From Sphingobacterium yanglingense (lineage in GTDB: Bacteria > Bacteroidota > Bacteroidia > Sphingobacteriales > Sphingobacteriaceae), in contig NZ_SNYV01000011.1 in assembly GCF_004363245.1 (NCBI RefSeq), positions 248,001 to 312,000 on the forward strand: a stretch of DNA of 64,000 bases, given 5' to 3'. This document shows positions 43,573 through 52,770 of this stretch, piece by piece. The notes under the pieces were generated by a model. That model was not told where the DNA came from and did no database searches. It saw nothing but the letters and a program-made list of their open reading frames with translations. How positions within the stretch are numbered: position 1 is the stretch's first letter; the number at the start of each line of letters is the position of its first letter. The position numbers were made by a program, and so were the translations under genes.

Positions 43573-46500
43573 ATGCAAATATTAGCTTTAAACAAAGCGG
43601 TATGCCGGTGGCGTATACCGCTAAAACTACTGTTCATTATGAAATTAATCCTAGTAATGATGACAGCGCTGTTGGTCCATGTACAGGCAAATGTCATGGG
43701 ACAGCGTATCAGCCTGAATGAGAAGAAAGCATCCCTCCAGAAAGTAATGGACAAGATCAGTAAGCAGACGGGGTACGATTTTCTGGTGTTGGACTATAGG
43801 CTCATCGCTGATGTCAAGGATATCACTATACAGGTGCAGAAGAAACCCTTAAAAGAAGCCCTGGATCAATTGCTTGGCACAAGGAACCTCCGGTATAGTA
43901 TTGAAGATAATTCCATCGTCATTCGGGAAGGTGCGATAGCTCCTGTTGTGCAGGAATCACCCATAAAGTTATCCGATCTACAGGAGTATTCGCTACAAGG
44001 TGCTATTGTATCGTTGATTGATGGTAAACCAATAGCGGGTGTATCGGTCGCCATAGCTGATGAAAAGGGGCGAGCATCCACCAAAAGTGATGGTTCTTTC
44101 TCCGTGCCAGTAACTACTTCGGCAGGAACCGTGAAGTTTAGCCATGTGGGTTATAAGCCTTTAGCGTTACCTTACTCCGTTGGAGTATCGTTGATAGTAA
44201 AATTGATACCGCTGGAGAATCAATTGGAAGAGGTAGAGGTGGTCTCTACAGGATACCAAAAGATTCCCAAAGAACGCGCAACGGGAAGTTTTGAGTTGAT
44301 TGATAACAAGCTGCTCAATCAAAGGATAAGTACCGATTTTTTGGATAGACTGGAGAATGCTAGTGTTAGTACTACTTTTTCAAAAGATAATGAATGGGCG
44401 GATAGATCTTATTATTCAAATACTGCTCCTCGTTTTGATATTAGAGGCCGTTCTGTTGTCTCTGGTAATGGCCAGCCAACAATAGTTGTAGACAATGTTG
44501 TATATGAAGGGGATATCCGCAATATTAATCCGAATGATATCGAAAATATATCTATTCTTAAGGATGCAGTCGCTTCATCAATATGGGGTACGAAGGCAGG
44601 ATCTGGAGTGATTGTGATCACTACAAAAAAAGGGTCTTATAATCAGAAGGCAAAATGGGATTTTAGCACTAATATAACTGTTGCGGACAGGCCTAATCTT
44701 TTTGCCCTTCCTCAGATGTCAAACAGTGACTTTATTGAGCTAGAGACTTTTTTGTTTGACAAAGGCTATTATAATTCAGCGCTCAAAAACAGAACAAGCT
44801 ATCCGACAATAAGTCCGATAGTTGATTTGTTGGATAGTTTACGAAATGGCACACTTACCTATGATTATGTACAGAACAAGGTAGCTTTATTAAAGACGTA
44901 CGATCTTCGAAAAGATTATGAAAAATATGTATACCGTAATGCTGTAAACCAACAGGCATCACTGAATGTGTCTGGTGGTGGTAAAGATCTAAATTATATA
45001 GTAAGTGTGGGGACGGATAACAACAGCAATCAATTGGTTACCTCCAAGTATAAAAGGAATACCCTAAGGACAGCTCTCAATTTTAAGCCAACGGATCGCA
45101 TGGAAGTCTCTACCGATTTTTCCTATACCAACGCACTGGCGAAGAATAATAGTGTTAATTCGCCTATGGCCTACGGTACCGAAAATGCTGGTAGTGGAAG
45201 CTTAAGTTGGCCTTATCAAAGATTGGTAGATGCGAAAGGTAATCCCATAGCTGTTGATTATGTACCCTACAGAGCATCATTTAGAGATACGGCCGGAAAT
45301 GGATATTTACAAAATTGGGAATATATTCCACTCGCCGAGTTGGATCAATCGGCAAATAATACGAAAGTACAGGACGTATTGATCAATGTAGCCATAAACT
45401 ATAAATTGGCGAAAGGCATCGCGGGTACAGTAGCTTATTCCTATCAGAATAGTCGACAGGACATAGAAGATTGGACCGGACTAGGGGCGTTTTTTACGCG
45501 CAATAGTATTAATAGTGTAACTCAGTGGAATGACAAAGGTGTCATTTCTACCCCTATTCCTGTAGGTGATATGTTGTTCAATGGTTTTAAGAGAAGTGTC
45601 AGCAATATGGGGCGTATTATTCTCCAATATGATAGGCCATGGTTCAGTAATCCAGATTTCAATGTTTCGGGCCTGCTCGGGGCGGAGATAAAGCAGATTC
45701 GAACTGATGAAAATGGGGCCAAGTTGTTTGGATTTAACCGAGACAACTATAGTTATCAACGTGTAAACTATAATGTGACGATGCCTTTGCTGAATCGGAA
45801 GACAGGAGGGATACAGCTTGAAGATAATGTCGTTTTGGATGCGTTGACAAACCGATATATATCAGTTTACGGAAATATTAATCTATCATACAAAAACAGA
45901 TACATAATTACAGGCAGTGCGCGCCAAGACGCGTCAAATCTATTTGGTGTAAGAGCCAACAATAGATGGAGTCCATTATGGTCTGCCGGTATTTCTTGGT
46001 TATTGCATGAGGAGAACTTTATGCAGGATCTAGCTATCCCATTATTGAAACTTAGGGCAACCTATGGATTTTCTGGTAGGGCACAGACTTCATACAGCCC
46101 ACTTCCTATTATCTACTATCAGGGGAATGATTACCTGACAGGCTATCCCTATGCTGACATTACTTCGCCTTCCAATCAGAACTTAGGTTGGGAACGTATC
46201 AAGACCATCAATCTTGCTGCAGATATTGGATTGTTTAACAATCGCTTGAACGCCACGTTCGAATGGTACCGCAAGCACTCAATGGACCTCATATCATCAA
46301 CCCCACTTGACCCGAGTACAGGGTATGAAACGATGGTCATGAATGGCGGCTACCTATTGGCGAAAGGCTTTGATATTCAAATCAGAACAGCGAATATCCA
46401 AAATTTATCTTTTAGATGGAATACCTCATTATTACTAAATAAAAACAGAAACGTCGTCAAAGAATATCATTATATATGGCCTCGCGCTAGTGATTATGTT

Positions 46501-47163
46501 CTCAACTCGGGGAGCGCCGGATCAAATTTTCTTAAAGGATATGATGTAGGTGCGGTATTTGCCTATGGCTCGAAAGGACTTGATAGTGAGGGTGATCCCG
46601 TGGGTTATTTAAATGGTGAAGAGAGTAAGGATTATTTGAATATAAGACTGCAGAGTACAAAAGATGATCTGCGCTATTTTGGTACTGGCATACCGGTTTG
46701 GAATGGATCCCTTCGAAATGAGTTTAGTTTTGGTCGGTTCTCCCTGTCTTTCAATATCCAGACCCGTTTAGGATTCTACTTTTTCAGGAGTTCATTTAAC
46801 CAACAAAGTTTTGCGCAGCGCAGATATGGACACAAGGATTACGCCGAGCGCTGGCAAAATCCCGGAGATGAACTATTTACCAATGTGCCTGCGATTCGGT
46901 ATCCGATAAATAGTTACCGCGAAGATTTTTACAACAAATCGGAAGTGCTTGTCGTAAAGGGTGATAACATTAGACTACAGGATGCGACAATAAACTATAC
47001 ATTCAAAAAGGTGCCATATTTCAGTCAATTGGCAATAATGGGATATGCTAAGAATCTAAATCTGATACTGTGGCGGGCCAACAAATTTGGCATTGATCCC
47101 GAATACAGGGATGCGGTTCCTTATCCTATGTCCTTTTCACTTGGCGTGAGAGGTAGTTTTTAA
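43573..47163 (+). CDS. Intact SusC-type TonB-linked receptor with STN domain (cassette 5, type A)
   Basis: 1196 residues from ATG 43573. Signal segment (FIMKLILVMMTALLVHVQANVMGQ), STN, complete CPD (AIVSLIDGKPIAGVSVAIAD to HVGYKPLALPYSV), linker EEVEVVSTGYQKIPKERATG, plug (FDIRGRSVVSGNGQPTIVVD; ISILKDAVASSIWGTKAG) and barrel ending SFSLGVRGSF. This is the uninterrupted counterpart of the split receptors. DNA at 44023-44096 is nearly identical to cassette 1 (8641-8714) and DNA around 44230-44290 to cassette 6. SusD follows after 27 bases. Confidence 0.94.
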   Translation: MQILALNKAVCRWRIPLKLLFIMKLILVMMTALLVHVQANVMGQRISLNEKKASLQKVMDKISKQTGYDFLVLDYRLIADVKDITIQVQKKPLKEALDQLLGTRNLRYSIEDNSIVIREGAIAPVVQESPIKLSDLQEYSLQGAIVSLIDGKPIAGVSVAIADEKGRASTKSDGSFSVPVTTSAGTVKFSHVGYKPLALPYSVGVSLIVKLIPLENQLEEVEVVSTGYQKIPKERATGSFELIDNKLLNQRISTDFLDRLENASVSTTFSKDNEWADRSYYSNTAPRFDIRGRSVVSGNGQPTIVVDNVVYEGDIRNINPNDIENISILKDAVASSIWGTKAGSGVIVITTKKGSYNQKAKWDFSTNITVADRPNLFALPQMSNSDFIELETFLFDKGYYNSALKNRTSYPTISPIVDLLDSLRNGTLTYDYVQNKVALLKTYDLRKDYEKYVYRNAVNQQASLNVSGGGKDLNYIVSVGTDNNSNQLVTSKYKRNTLRTALNFKPTDRMEVSTDFSYTNALAKNNSVNSPMAYGTENAGSGSLSWPYQRLVDAKGNPIAVDYVPYRASFRDTAGNGYLQNWEYIPLAELDQSANNTKVQDVLINVAINYKLAKGIAGTVAYSYQNSRQDIEDWTGLGAFFTRNSINSVTQWNDKGVISTPIPVGDMLFNGFKRSVSNMGRIILQYDRPWFSNPDFNVSGLLGAEIKQIRTDENGAKLFGFNRDNYSYQRVNYNVTMPLLNRKTGGIQLEDNVVLDALTNRYISVYGNINLSYKNRYIITGSARQDASNLFGVRANNRWSPLWSAGISWLLHEENFMQDLAIPLLKLRATYGFSGRAQTSYSPLPIIYYQGNDYLTGYPYADITSPSNQNLGWERIKTINLAADIGLFNNRLNATFEWYRKHSMDLISSTPLDPSTGYETMVMNGGYLLAKGFDIQIRTANIQNLSFRWNTSLLLNKNRNVVKEYHYIWPRASDYVLNSGSAGSNFLKGYDVGAVFAYGSKGLDSEGDPVGYLNGEESKDYLNIRLQSTKDDLRYFGTGIPVWNGSLRNEFSFGRFSLSFNIQTRLGFYFFRSSFNQQSFAQRRYGHKDYAERWQNPGDELFTNVPAIRYPINSYREDFYNKSEVLVVKGDNIRLQDATINYTFKKVPYFSQLAIMGYAKNLNLILWRANKFGIDPEYRDAVPYPMSFSLGVRGSF

Positions 47164-47190
47164 CATCGCTCAAACTAAAAAAATATAATC

Positions 47191-48552
47191 ATGCATAGAT
47201 ATAAATATATTATACTCCTGATTGCCTGTACAGCAGTATCGCTGTGTGGTTGCAATAAATTTCTTGAAGAAAAACCGGACAAAAAGATGTCTGTACCTGT
47301 AACTCTTGCGGACTGTGAAGCGCTTCTCGATAATCAAAGTATTATGAATTCACTATATCCTGTCGCAGGAGAGGTTGCTATAGATGACTATTTTCTGTCT
47401 GCTACGGATTATAATGCAGTTACCGACAATGTCCAAAAGGAAAACTACCGCTGGCTTTCAACAGTGGATGTTGGGTTAACACAGTGGCGGGATCCATACA
47501 GGGTTGTGCTTTTTGCCAATCAGGTAATGCAGGTGCTGAAAAATATAGACCGCAATATCGATCCCTCAAGGTATGATCGTCTTTTGGGGCAGGCTCACTT
47601 CTTTAGGGGCTATGCATTGTTTCAGGTAGCGCTGGTATTTGCATTGCCCTATGTGAAAAATGAAGCAATCCAAACACCTGGCGTGGTAATACGCACTACA
47701 CCCAATGTTGACGAATTATCGGTTCGCTCTGATCTCGCCCGCTCATTAAACAGTATCGCCACAGATCTACAGGAGGCTATACGTTTGTTGCCAGAAAAAT
47801 CCCTATTGGTTACACGTCCTAGTAGAGAGGCAGCGATGGCTGCTTTGGTGCGCGTAAAACTGTATATGGGATCGTTTGAAGATGTTGTTTATTATGGTAA
47901 ACAGGCACTTGCTATAGATGCCACATTGATCGATTACAACTCATTATCTTCCACGACAGCATTGCCGTTTCAGCAATTTAATAAAGAGGTATTATTTCAT
48001 GCGACAACATCACCAAGTGCGGTGCTAAATCCAGTGATTGCTTCAGTGGATACAGCTCTAATTGCTCAGTATCAGCCCAATGATAAGCGATTTGGGGTTT
48101 ATTTTACCAAGCGCGCAAACGGAACGTTTTCTTTCAAAGGGAGATATGACGCAAATAACAATAGTGTTTCCTTTTCGGGCATAGCGAGAGATGAGGTGTA
48201 TCTTTCTATTGCAGAGGCATTGGTGCGTATTGGAAAGTTGGAGGAAGGCATTGGTTATCTCAATCAGCTTTTAATTACTCGGTGGTCGACCGATAAATTT
48301 GTACCTATACCACTCTTAGATAAGGATAAAGCACTAGATCTGATTCTTCTTGAGCGGAGAAAATCTTTAATGTTCAGAAATCTAAGATGGATGGACTTAA
48401 AGCGATTAAGTACAGAAGACAGATATGCAAAATCATTGACCCGGGAGTTGAACGGACAGATGTATAGGCTTGAAAAGAATGATGTGCGCTATGCTTTCTT
48501 AATTCCGGATGTCGTTATCAAAAATAGTTCCCTTTCACAAAACAAAAGATAA
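47191..48552 (+). CDS. SusD/RagB-type outer-membrane lipoprotein (cassette 5)
   Basis: 453 residues; lipobox SLCGC (Cys about 21), then FLEEKPDKKMSVPVTLADCE, GQAHFFRGYALFQVALVFAL, EVYLSIAEALVRIGK and LLERRKSLMFRNLRWMDLKR, ending LSQNKR. It lies between the receptor and the thioredoxin gene (2-base gap), so all three should be co-expressed. Confidence 0.93.
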   Translation: MHRYKYIILLIACTAVSLCGCNKFLEEKPDKKMSVPVTLADCEALLDNQSIMNSLYPVAGEVAIDDYFLSATDYNAVTDNVQKENYRWLSTVDVGLTQWRDPYRVVLFANQVMQVLKNIDRNIDPSRYDRLLGQAHFFRGYALFQVALVFALPYVKNEAIQTPGVVIRTTPNVDELSVRSDLARSLNSIATDLQEAIRLLPEKSLLVTRPSREAAMAALVRVKLYMGSFEDVVYYGKQALAIDATLIDYNSLSSTTALPFQQFNKEVLFHATTSPSAVLNPVIASVDTALIAQYQPNDKRFGVYFTKRANGTFSFKGRYDANNNSVSFSGIARDEVYLSIAEALVRIGKLEEGIGYLNQLLITRWSTDKFVPIPLLDKDKALDLILLERRKSLMFRNLRWMDLKRLSTEDRYAKSLTRELNGQMYRLEKNDVRYAFLIPDVVIKNSSLSQNKR

Positions 48553-48554
48553 AT

Positions 48555-49772
48555 ATGAACAAGCTAATAAAAACACTTTACTACACATTAATGTTGATCA
48601 CCGTCAATATGCAGATGGGGTATGCGCAAACGGGCAAATCTGACAATAAAAAACTTGCTATAGGTGATGCTATCCCAAATATCAGCATTACTAATTTTCT
48701 AGAGCAGCCTAATGATGAATTTTATATTGAGCCTAATTCTGACAAGCTGTTGCTGATTGACTTTTTTACAACATATTGCGCGACTTGCATAGCATCTTTC
48801 CCTAAATTAAATAATCTTAAAACAGAATTTGATGGTAAAATTGATGTATTGATGGTCTCTCCAGAGAAACGGGACAGGCTGTCCTCGTTTATGGGCAATA
48901 ATAATTATACCAAAGGAAACAAACTGCCTGTCGTAGTACAGGACACGTTATTGTCCAATTATTTCCCATTTAAATCGGTGCCGCATATTGCTTGGATTTA
49001 TAGAGGGAAGCTTATTGCCGTAACAGGGGCGGATATGGTAAATAAAGAAAATTTAAGCCATGTACTGGGTAATGGATCTGTTGCGAGCTGGCCACTAAAA
49101 GATGATTATTACGAAATTAATTCAATGGCTGTGAATACTACAGGGGTTTATTCAAGTGTTTCCGGGTATGTCAATGGAATTCCCTTGAGTTATCATGTCG
49201 ACACTGTGGCTGCACGATATGTAACTAATAGAATGGTAAATGTTCCGATTATTCAGGCTTACTTATATGCCTATTCAAAAATGCGACAATTGCCATTTAT
49301 GAAAGATGATCGTATAATATTAGCTGTTAAAGATAAAAATCGATTTGTAAATTCCATTGACCAACCCAATAGCCTTTGGATGCAGGATAATGCAATAACT
49401 TATGAATCAGTACTACCAATAGATTGGGCTATAGAAGAGCGGATGCAATCAATAATCAAAGACCTAAATAATAAGTTGAGAGTCAATATTTATCTAACCA
49501 AGCAAGAGAAAATAGTCTGGATAATCAAAGACGGTAAAACAAGAAAAAATTATGTGGAAAGTAGTAATGGTCAGCCAGTCGATATCATGGCTACTCTATT
49601 GGATATTGCAGATAGATCTATACCTCCGATCATTAATGAAGCAAAAACCAAAAGAAAGGTAAATATAAAATTTGATAAAGATTTTGGGACATTGCGCAAC
49701 TCCTTCCAAGCAGAAGGACTAGACTTGCGACAGGAGAAAAGGTTGATTGATGTATTGGTAATTGAAGATTAA
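48555..49772 (+). CDS. Secreted thioredoxin/TlpA-like protein (cassette 5, type A)
   Basis: 405 residues. Signal peptide (about 1-24, ending MGYAQ), then IGDAIPNISITNF, LLLIDFFTTYCATCIASFPK with Cys75/Cys78, and a candidate cis-Pro in KSVPHIAWI. The C-terminal region has MQSIIKDLNNKLRVNIYLTK and ends FQAEGLDLRQEKRLIDVLVI, matching the DUF3738-like ending. It lacks the WxLPLEV segment of type B thioredoxins. Last gene of the cassette, followed by a terminator and then the convergent cysteine peptide gene. Confidence 0.88.
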   Translation: MNKLIKTLYYTLMLITVNMQMGYAQTGKSDNKKLAIGDAIPNISITNFLEQPNDEFYIEPNSDKLLLIDFFTTYCATCIASFPKLNNLKTEFDGKIDVLMVSPEKRDRLSSFMGNNNYTKGNKLPVVVQDTLLSNYFPFKSVPHIAWIYRGKLIAVTGADMVNKENLSHVLGNGSVASWPLKDDYYEINSMAVNTTGVYSSVSGYVNGIPLSYHVDTVAARYVTNRMVNVPIIQAYLYAYSKMRQLPFMKDDRIILAVKDKNRFVNSIDQPNSLWMQDNAITYESVLPIDWAIEERMQSIIKDLNNKLRVNIYLTKQEKIVWIIKDGKTRKNYVESSNGQPVDIMATLLDIADRSIPPIINEAKTKRKVNIKFDKDFGTLRNSFQAEGLDLRQEKRLIDVLVIED

Positions 49773-49779
49773 ATAACAA

Positions 49780-49803
49780 AGGCCGATCTTAATCGATCGG
49801 CCT
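49780..49803 (+). terminator. Terminator hairpin between cassette 5 and the convergent peptide gene
   Basis: AGGCCGATC (49780-49788) pairs with GATCGGCCT (49795-49803) around TTAATC, followed by ATTT. It serves both converging genes in principle. Confidence 0.75.
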
Positions 49804-49827
49804 ATTTACAAATCTAGATCGACTAGA

Positions 49828-50052
49828 TTATTGTTTCAACTTTATATTAGCAGATTCGGTACGCGTATTCAATGCAGTTACCATTTCACCTAAGACAGTT
49901 GTGTTTAACACAGGATGTCCAGTTCCATCGTCGGCAGCATTGATTCTACAGATATCCTGATCGCCACCACAATTGGGTAGTGGAGTAGGTGCTGGAGAAT
50001 ATTGCGATGAATCAGCAGGAAAGTTCGGATCGTTTAATGTAAACCATGCCAT
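49828..50052 (-). CDS. Small cysteine-pair peptide, DUF6520-like core without signal peptide (beside cassette 5)
   Basis: 74 residues: MAWFTLNDPNF start, NCGGDQDIC cysteine pair (C-x6-C), then RINAADDGTGHPVL and VTALNTRTESANIKLKQ. It aligns along its full length with the peptide at 59087-59308 (MSWFSLN, CPTGTNKIC, ADPDGSGQPDI, EALHNRTSSTNVQLRS). There is no hydrophobic export signal. Upstream on its own strand is a perfect AAGGAGG ribosome site 5-6 bases before the ATG, rare in Bacteroidota, so strong expression is expected. The pattern resembles the mature part of DUF6520 proteins (from memory). It converges on the thioredoxin gene. Function unknown; precursor peptide or thioredoxin client are both possible. 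Confidence 0.8.
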   Translation of the reverse strand: MAWFTLNDPNFPADSSQYSPAPTPLPNCGGDQDICRINAADDGTGHPVLNTTVLGEMVTALNTRTESANIKLKQ

Positions 50053-50115
50053 TTTTACCTCCTTATTCTAGATCATAATTTATTTAATTGGTCACATCGC
50101 ACTTTGCAGTTTGAT

Positions 50116-50174
50116 GGCCCCCGGCTTTCGCATGGAAAGCTTGATGGTACTGGCGGGGACTCCTTATTTGCCAG
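50116..50174 (-). ncRNA. Structured leader of the cysteine peptide (cassette 5 side)
   Basis: On the minus strand: a hairpin with arms at 50170-50174 and 50150-50154 (CTGGC/GCCAG) enclosing AAGGAGTCCCC, a second hairpin (50135-50140 / 50124-50129, GCTTTC/GAAAGC), and GGGGGCC (50116-50122). The order and the unpaired words recur upstream of the related peptide at 59308, while the second stem has a different sequence there. The CCCC of loop 1 could pair with the GGGG downstream (pseudoknot). No known riboswitch was recognised. Confidence 0.5.
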
Positions 50175-50770
50175 ACCAATATTTTCGGCACCCACCCATG
50201 GGGGAAGAGCGCAAACTTACGTCTATACCTTGTCAGCGCAGACTCTTTGCGTACTCTTTTTCCGATCACAAACAAATACAGCTTGGTAAAATCCTGTCCC
50301 CATTGGGAATTGCCAACCTCAGAATAACGAAGTATTAGCATAGCAGTATGGATTGACCGTACGATTTGTTTTGCGATATATTTAAAGTAACTCTTCATTT
50401 TCCTTTTGTAATTGTCTAGCTTATTACAACAATTGTAACTGTTGCCTACAGTGTGATACGCTGGTCAAACTGGGAGCTGGTAATAATTTTGATTGTCAAT
50501 CTGCTAACAGTGACTCCATTTAGTTCACTGTTGAACCTAGTCATCTTTTGTCCTGTATTTTGCTTTTATTAAGATAGCATGCCGCGGTACTCAGCAATTC
50601 TTTTGTACTGAGCTCTACAACTGGAACTTCCAAAATAAAATCATCACTGAGCAGATGAAAGTATATTTTCAAGTGTACTAGCAGAAAGGAGGATGGTATA
50701 CTTGGAAAATTATGATGTGCATCGTTAATAGCTTTGGACAAGCATTTTTGTATATTTAACAGAACTAACG
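50175..50770. other. Intergenic region with divergent promoters
   Basis: A minus-strand open frame of 104 codons (50084-50398) crosses the structured leader and has no counterpart at the equivalent site near 59309-59640, so I do not accept it as a gene. On the plus strand TAGCTTTG (50729-50736) is a plausible -7 box for sigma gene 6, with a poor CTTG 24 bases upstream. Nothing else is recognised. Confidence 0.5.
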
Positions 50771-51379
50771 ATGTACAACCTACAGATGGATCATAGGGAT
50801 GAAGTAGATCTGCTGATTGCATTGCAATCGAGCAGCCAGGCTGCATTTGCCCAGATCTATCGCCTATATAGCGCACGGATATACCTCAATATCTTGAAGA
50901 TGGTTAAATCGGAGGATGAAGCACAGGAGCTTCTGCAGGATGTGTTTTTAAAGGTTTGGTCCAAGCGACATCTCATTGAGCCAGAACAATCCTTCCGATC
51001 GTATCTTTTCCAGATTGCTAAGTATACCGTCTATAATTTTATCCGAAAGAACAAGCTGGAGAAACAGGTGCAGCATTATATGCGACAACAGATAGAGGAA
51101 GGCTATACACATGTAGAAGAAGACTTGTCTTATCGGGAAAAGGAATTGTGGTATGCCGAAACCATAGAACAACTCCCTCCGCAAAGAAGGCAGATCTATA
51201 AACTCTGCAAGATTCATGGAAAAAGCTACGCTGAGGTGAGCGAGCTTTTGGGAATATCGACCTCAACGGTCAATGATCATATCGTAAAAGCGACCAAGTT
51301 TATCAAGGATCGGTACCTAAACCGGGATGCAACGCTATTTGTGGCTGTCGCTTATCTTTTCTTAAACCAGCTGAAATAA
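50771..51379 (+). CDS. ECF sigma factor, FecI-like (cassette 6)
   Basis: 202 residues. Region 2: EAQELLQDVFLKVWSKRHL and FRSYLFQIAKYTVYNFIRK. Region 4: LPPQRRQIYKLCKIHGKSYA with HTH LLGISTSTVNDHIVKAT. Hydrophobic tail TLFVAVAYLFLNQLK. Closest in style to sigma 1 (EELIQELFVRVWERR). FecR follows after 86 bases. Confidence 0.93.
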   Translation: MYNLQMDHRDEVDLLIALQSSSQAAFAQIYRLYSARIYLNILKMVKSEDEAQELLQDVFLKVWSKRHLIEPEQSFRSYLFQIAKYTVYNFIRKNKLEKQVQHYMRQQIEEGYTHVEEDLSYREKELWYAETIEQLPPQRRQIYKLCKIHGKSYAEVSELLGISTSTVNDHIVKATKFIKDRYLNRDATLFVAVAYLFLNQLK

Positions 51380-51465
51380 GCTAATATCGGCGAAGAATCT
51401 TTTTATTTTCAGTTAGAGCAGATGGGTGACTTGTTTCATGTGTATTAGCTAGAAAGCGGAATACA

Positions 51466-52641
51466 TTGAAACAGGAAAAAACAATTCGGGATACCTTTGT
51501 GAAGTACATCAAAGGACAGCTTAGCGAGGCTGAAGCGAGGTCTTTTCTAGAGCATATCCAATCAGGAAAGGATAGTGAAATTGCACAGGAACTTATTCGT
51601 GAAACACTCGACGAAGATCTAGAACCATCGGCTTTGGATCAAGCAGGGCTTCATGATAGGCTTGATGAATCTTTATTGAAACTGCAACAGCGAATGGACG
51701 AAGGGGCAGTCAGGAAATTGATGATACGGAAGTGGCTTGTGGGGGTTGCAGCTGTATTAGTCTGTCTTGTAGCTGCGGGTATACTGTGGTATATCCCGAG
51801 AAGGAGCTCCAATGAAACGTTGGTTGCGGCACCAAATGAGATTATCCCCGGGCAACAGACTGCTACGTTGACGCTGGCTGATGGCAGAAAAATAAAGCTA
51901 GCCGAAGTGAAGGAGGGTGTACTGATAGATGAGCTGGGCGTACGTATCTCCAAAGATGCTGATGGCCAATTGGTTTATGAGGTATCCGATAATACAACCG
52001 CGGAGGATGGTTATAATACGCTGATTACTGCAAACGGTGAAACCTATAAGGTACGGCTACCGGATGGTACTCAGGTTTGGTTGAATGCAGCATCTTCTAT
52101 TCGATATGCGACCAATTTTTCGGGCCAGCTTTTCCGTAGCGTAGAGTTGAAGGGCGAAGCCTATTTTGATGTGACTAAAAACGCTAAACTTCCATTTGTC
52201 GTACATTCCAAAGGACAGGATATAAAGGTACTTGGCACCCGGTTTAATGTCAACTGCTATGCCGATGAAGTGATCGTACGTACGACCCTTTTAGAGGGAG
52301 CTGTCTCAATTAATAGCGCTCAAGGTAATGTTACGCTCAGCCCCGGACAACAAGCCGAATTGCCGTCTGTTGGGAATCTGTTGGTCCGTAAGGTTGATAC
52401 CAATGCGACCATCGCCTGGATTAATAACGAATTTACATTTGAAGGCGATGATATCGAGGCTGTAATGCGTAAGATAGCCCGATGGTATGATGTTAAAGTT
52501 GTCTATCAAGGTCCGAAAAGTCCGGAAAAATTTGGGGGAGAATTATCGCGGTTTAAATCGGTCCATCAGGTCTTAAAGTTGTTGGAAAGAACTGGGGCGG
52601 TGAAATTCAGGATAGAAGGGAAGACCATTTATGTCCAATAA
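51466..52641 (+). CDS. FecR-family anti-sigma factor (cassette 6)
   Basis: 391 residues, probably starting at TTG 51466 (MKQEKTIRDTFVKYIKGQLS). Membrane helix about 90-110; FecR domain (RLPDGTQVWLNAASSIRYA; IKVLGTRFNVNCYA) and DUF4974-like tail (KIARWYDVKVVY; ELSRFKSVHQVLKLLERTG). The cytoplasmic part is a little longer than in the other copies. Partner of sigma 6 and of the intact receptor downstream. Confidence 0.92.
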   Translation: MKQEKTIRDTFVKYIKGQLSEAEARSFLEHIQSGKDSEIAQELIRETLDEDLEPSALDQAGLHDRLDESLLKLQQRMDEGAVRKLMIRKWLVGVAAVLVCLVAAGILWYIPRRSSNETLVAAPNEIIPGQQTATLTLADGRKIKLAEVKEGVLIDELGVRISKDADGQLVYEVSDNTTAEDGYNTLITANGETYKVRLPDGTQVWLNAASSIRYATNFSGQLFRSVELKGEAYFDVTKNAKLPFVVHSKGQDIKVLGTRFNVNCYADEVIVRTTLLEGAVSINSAQGNVTLSPGQQAELPSVGNLLVRKVDTNATIAWINNEFTFEGDDIEAVMRKIARWYDVKVVYQGPKSPEKFGGELSRFKSVHQVLKLLERTGAVKFRIEGKTIYVQ

Positions 52642-52711
52642 TACTTAACTAATATATACAGGAATATGACTAGAAATATACGAGGCAGCTAATACCTATC
52701 TATGAAAATAA

Positions 52712-52743
52712 AACAACCAGGTTCAACGAAGAACCTGGTTGTT
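52712..52743 (+). promoter_or_regulatory. Conserved FecR-receptor intergenic hairpin (cassette 6)
   Basis: AACAACCAGGTT (52712-52723) pairs perfectly with AACCTGGTTGTT (52732-52743), loop CAACGAAG, preceded by AAAATAAAA. It is the most stable single stem of the seven but does not share the CCG...CGG ends of the others. Confidence 0.6.
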
Positions 52744-52770
52744 GTTCGGAAATTATTTTACTAACCATTC

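Noticed and set aside
50084..50398. Minus-strand open frame of 104 codons upstream of the cysteine peptide
   Set aside because: It overlaps the structured leader, has no counterpart at the equivalent cassette 6 site, and its translation shows no family features.
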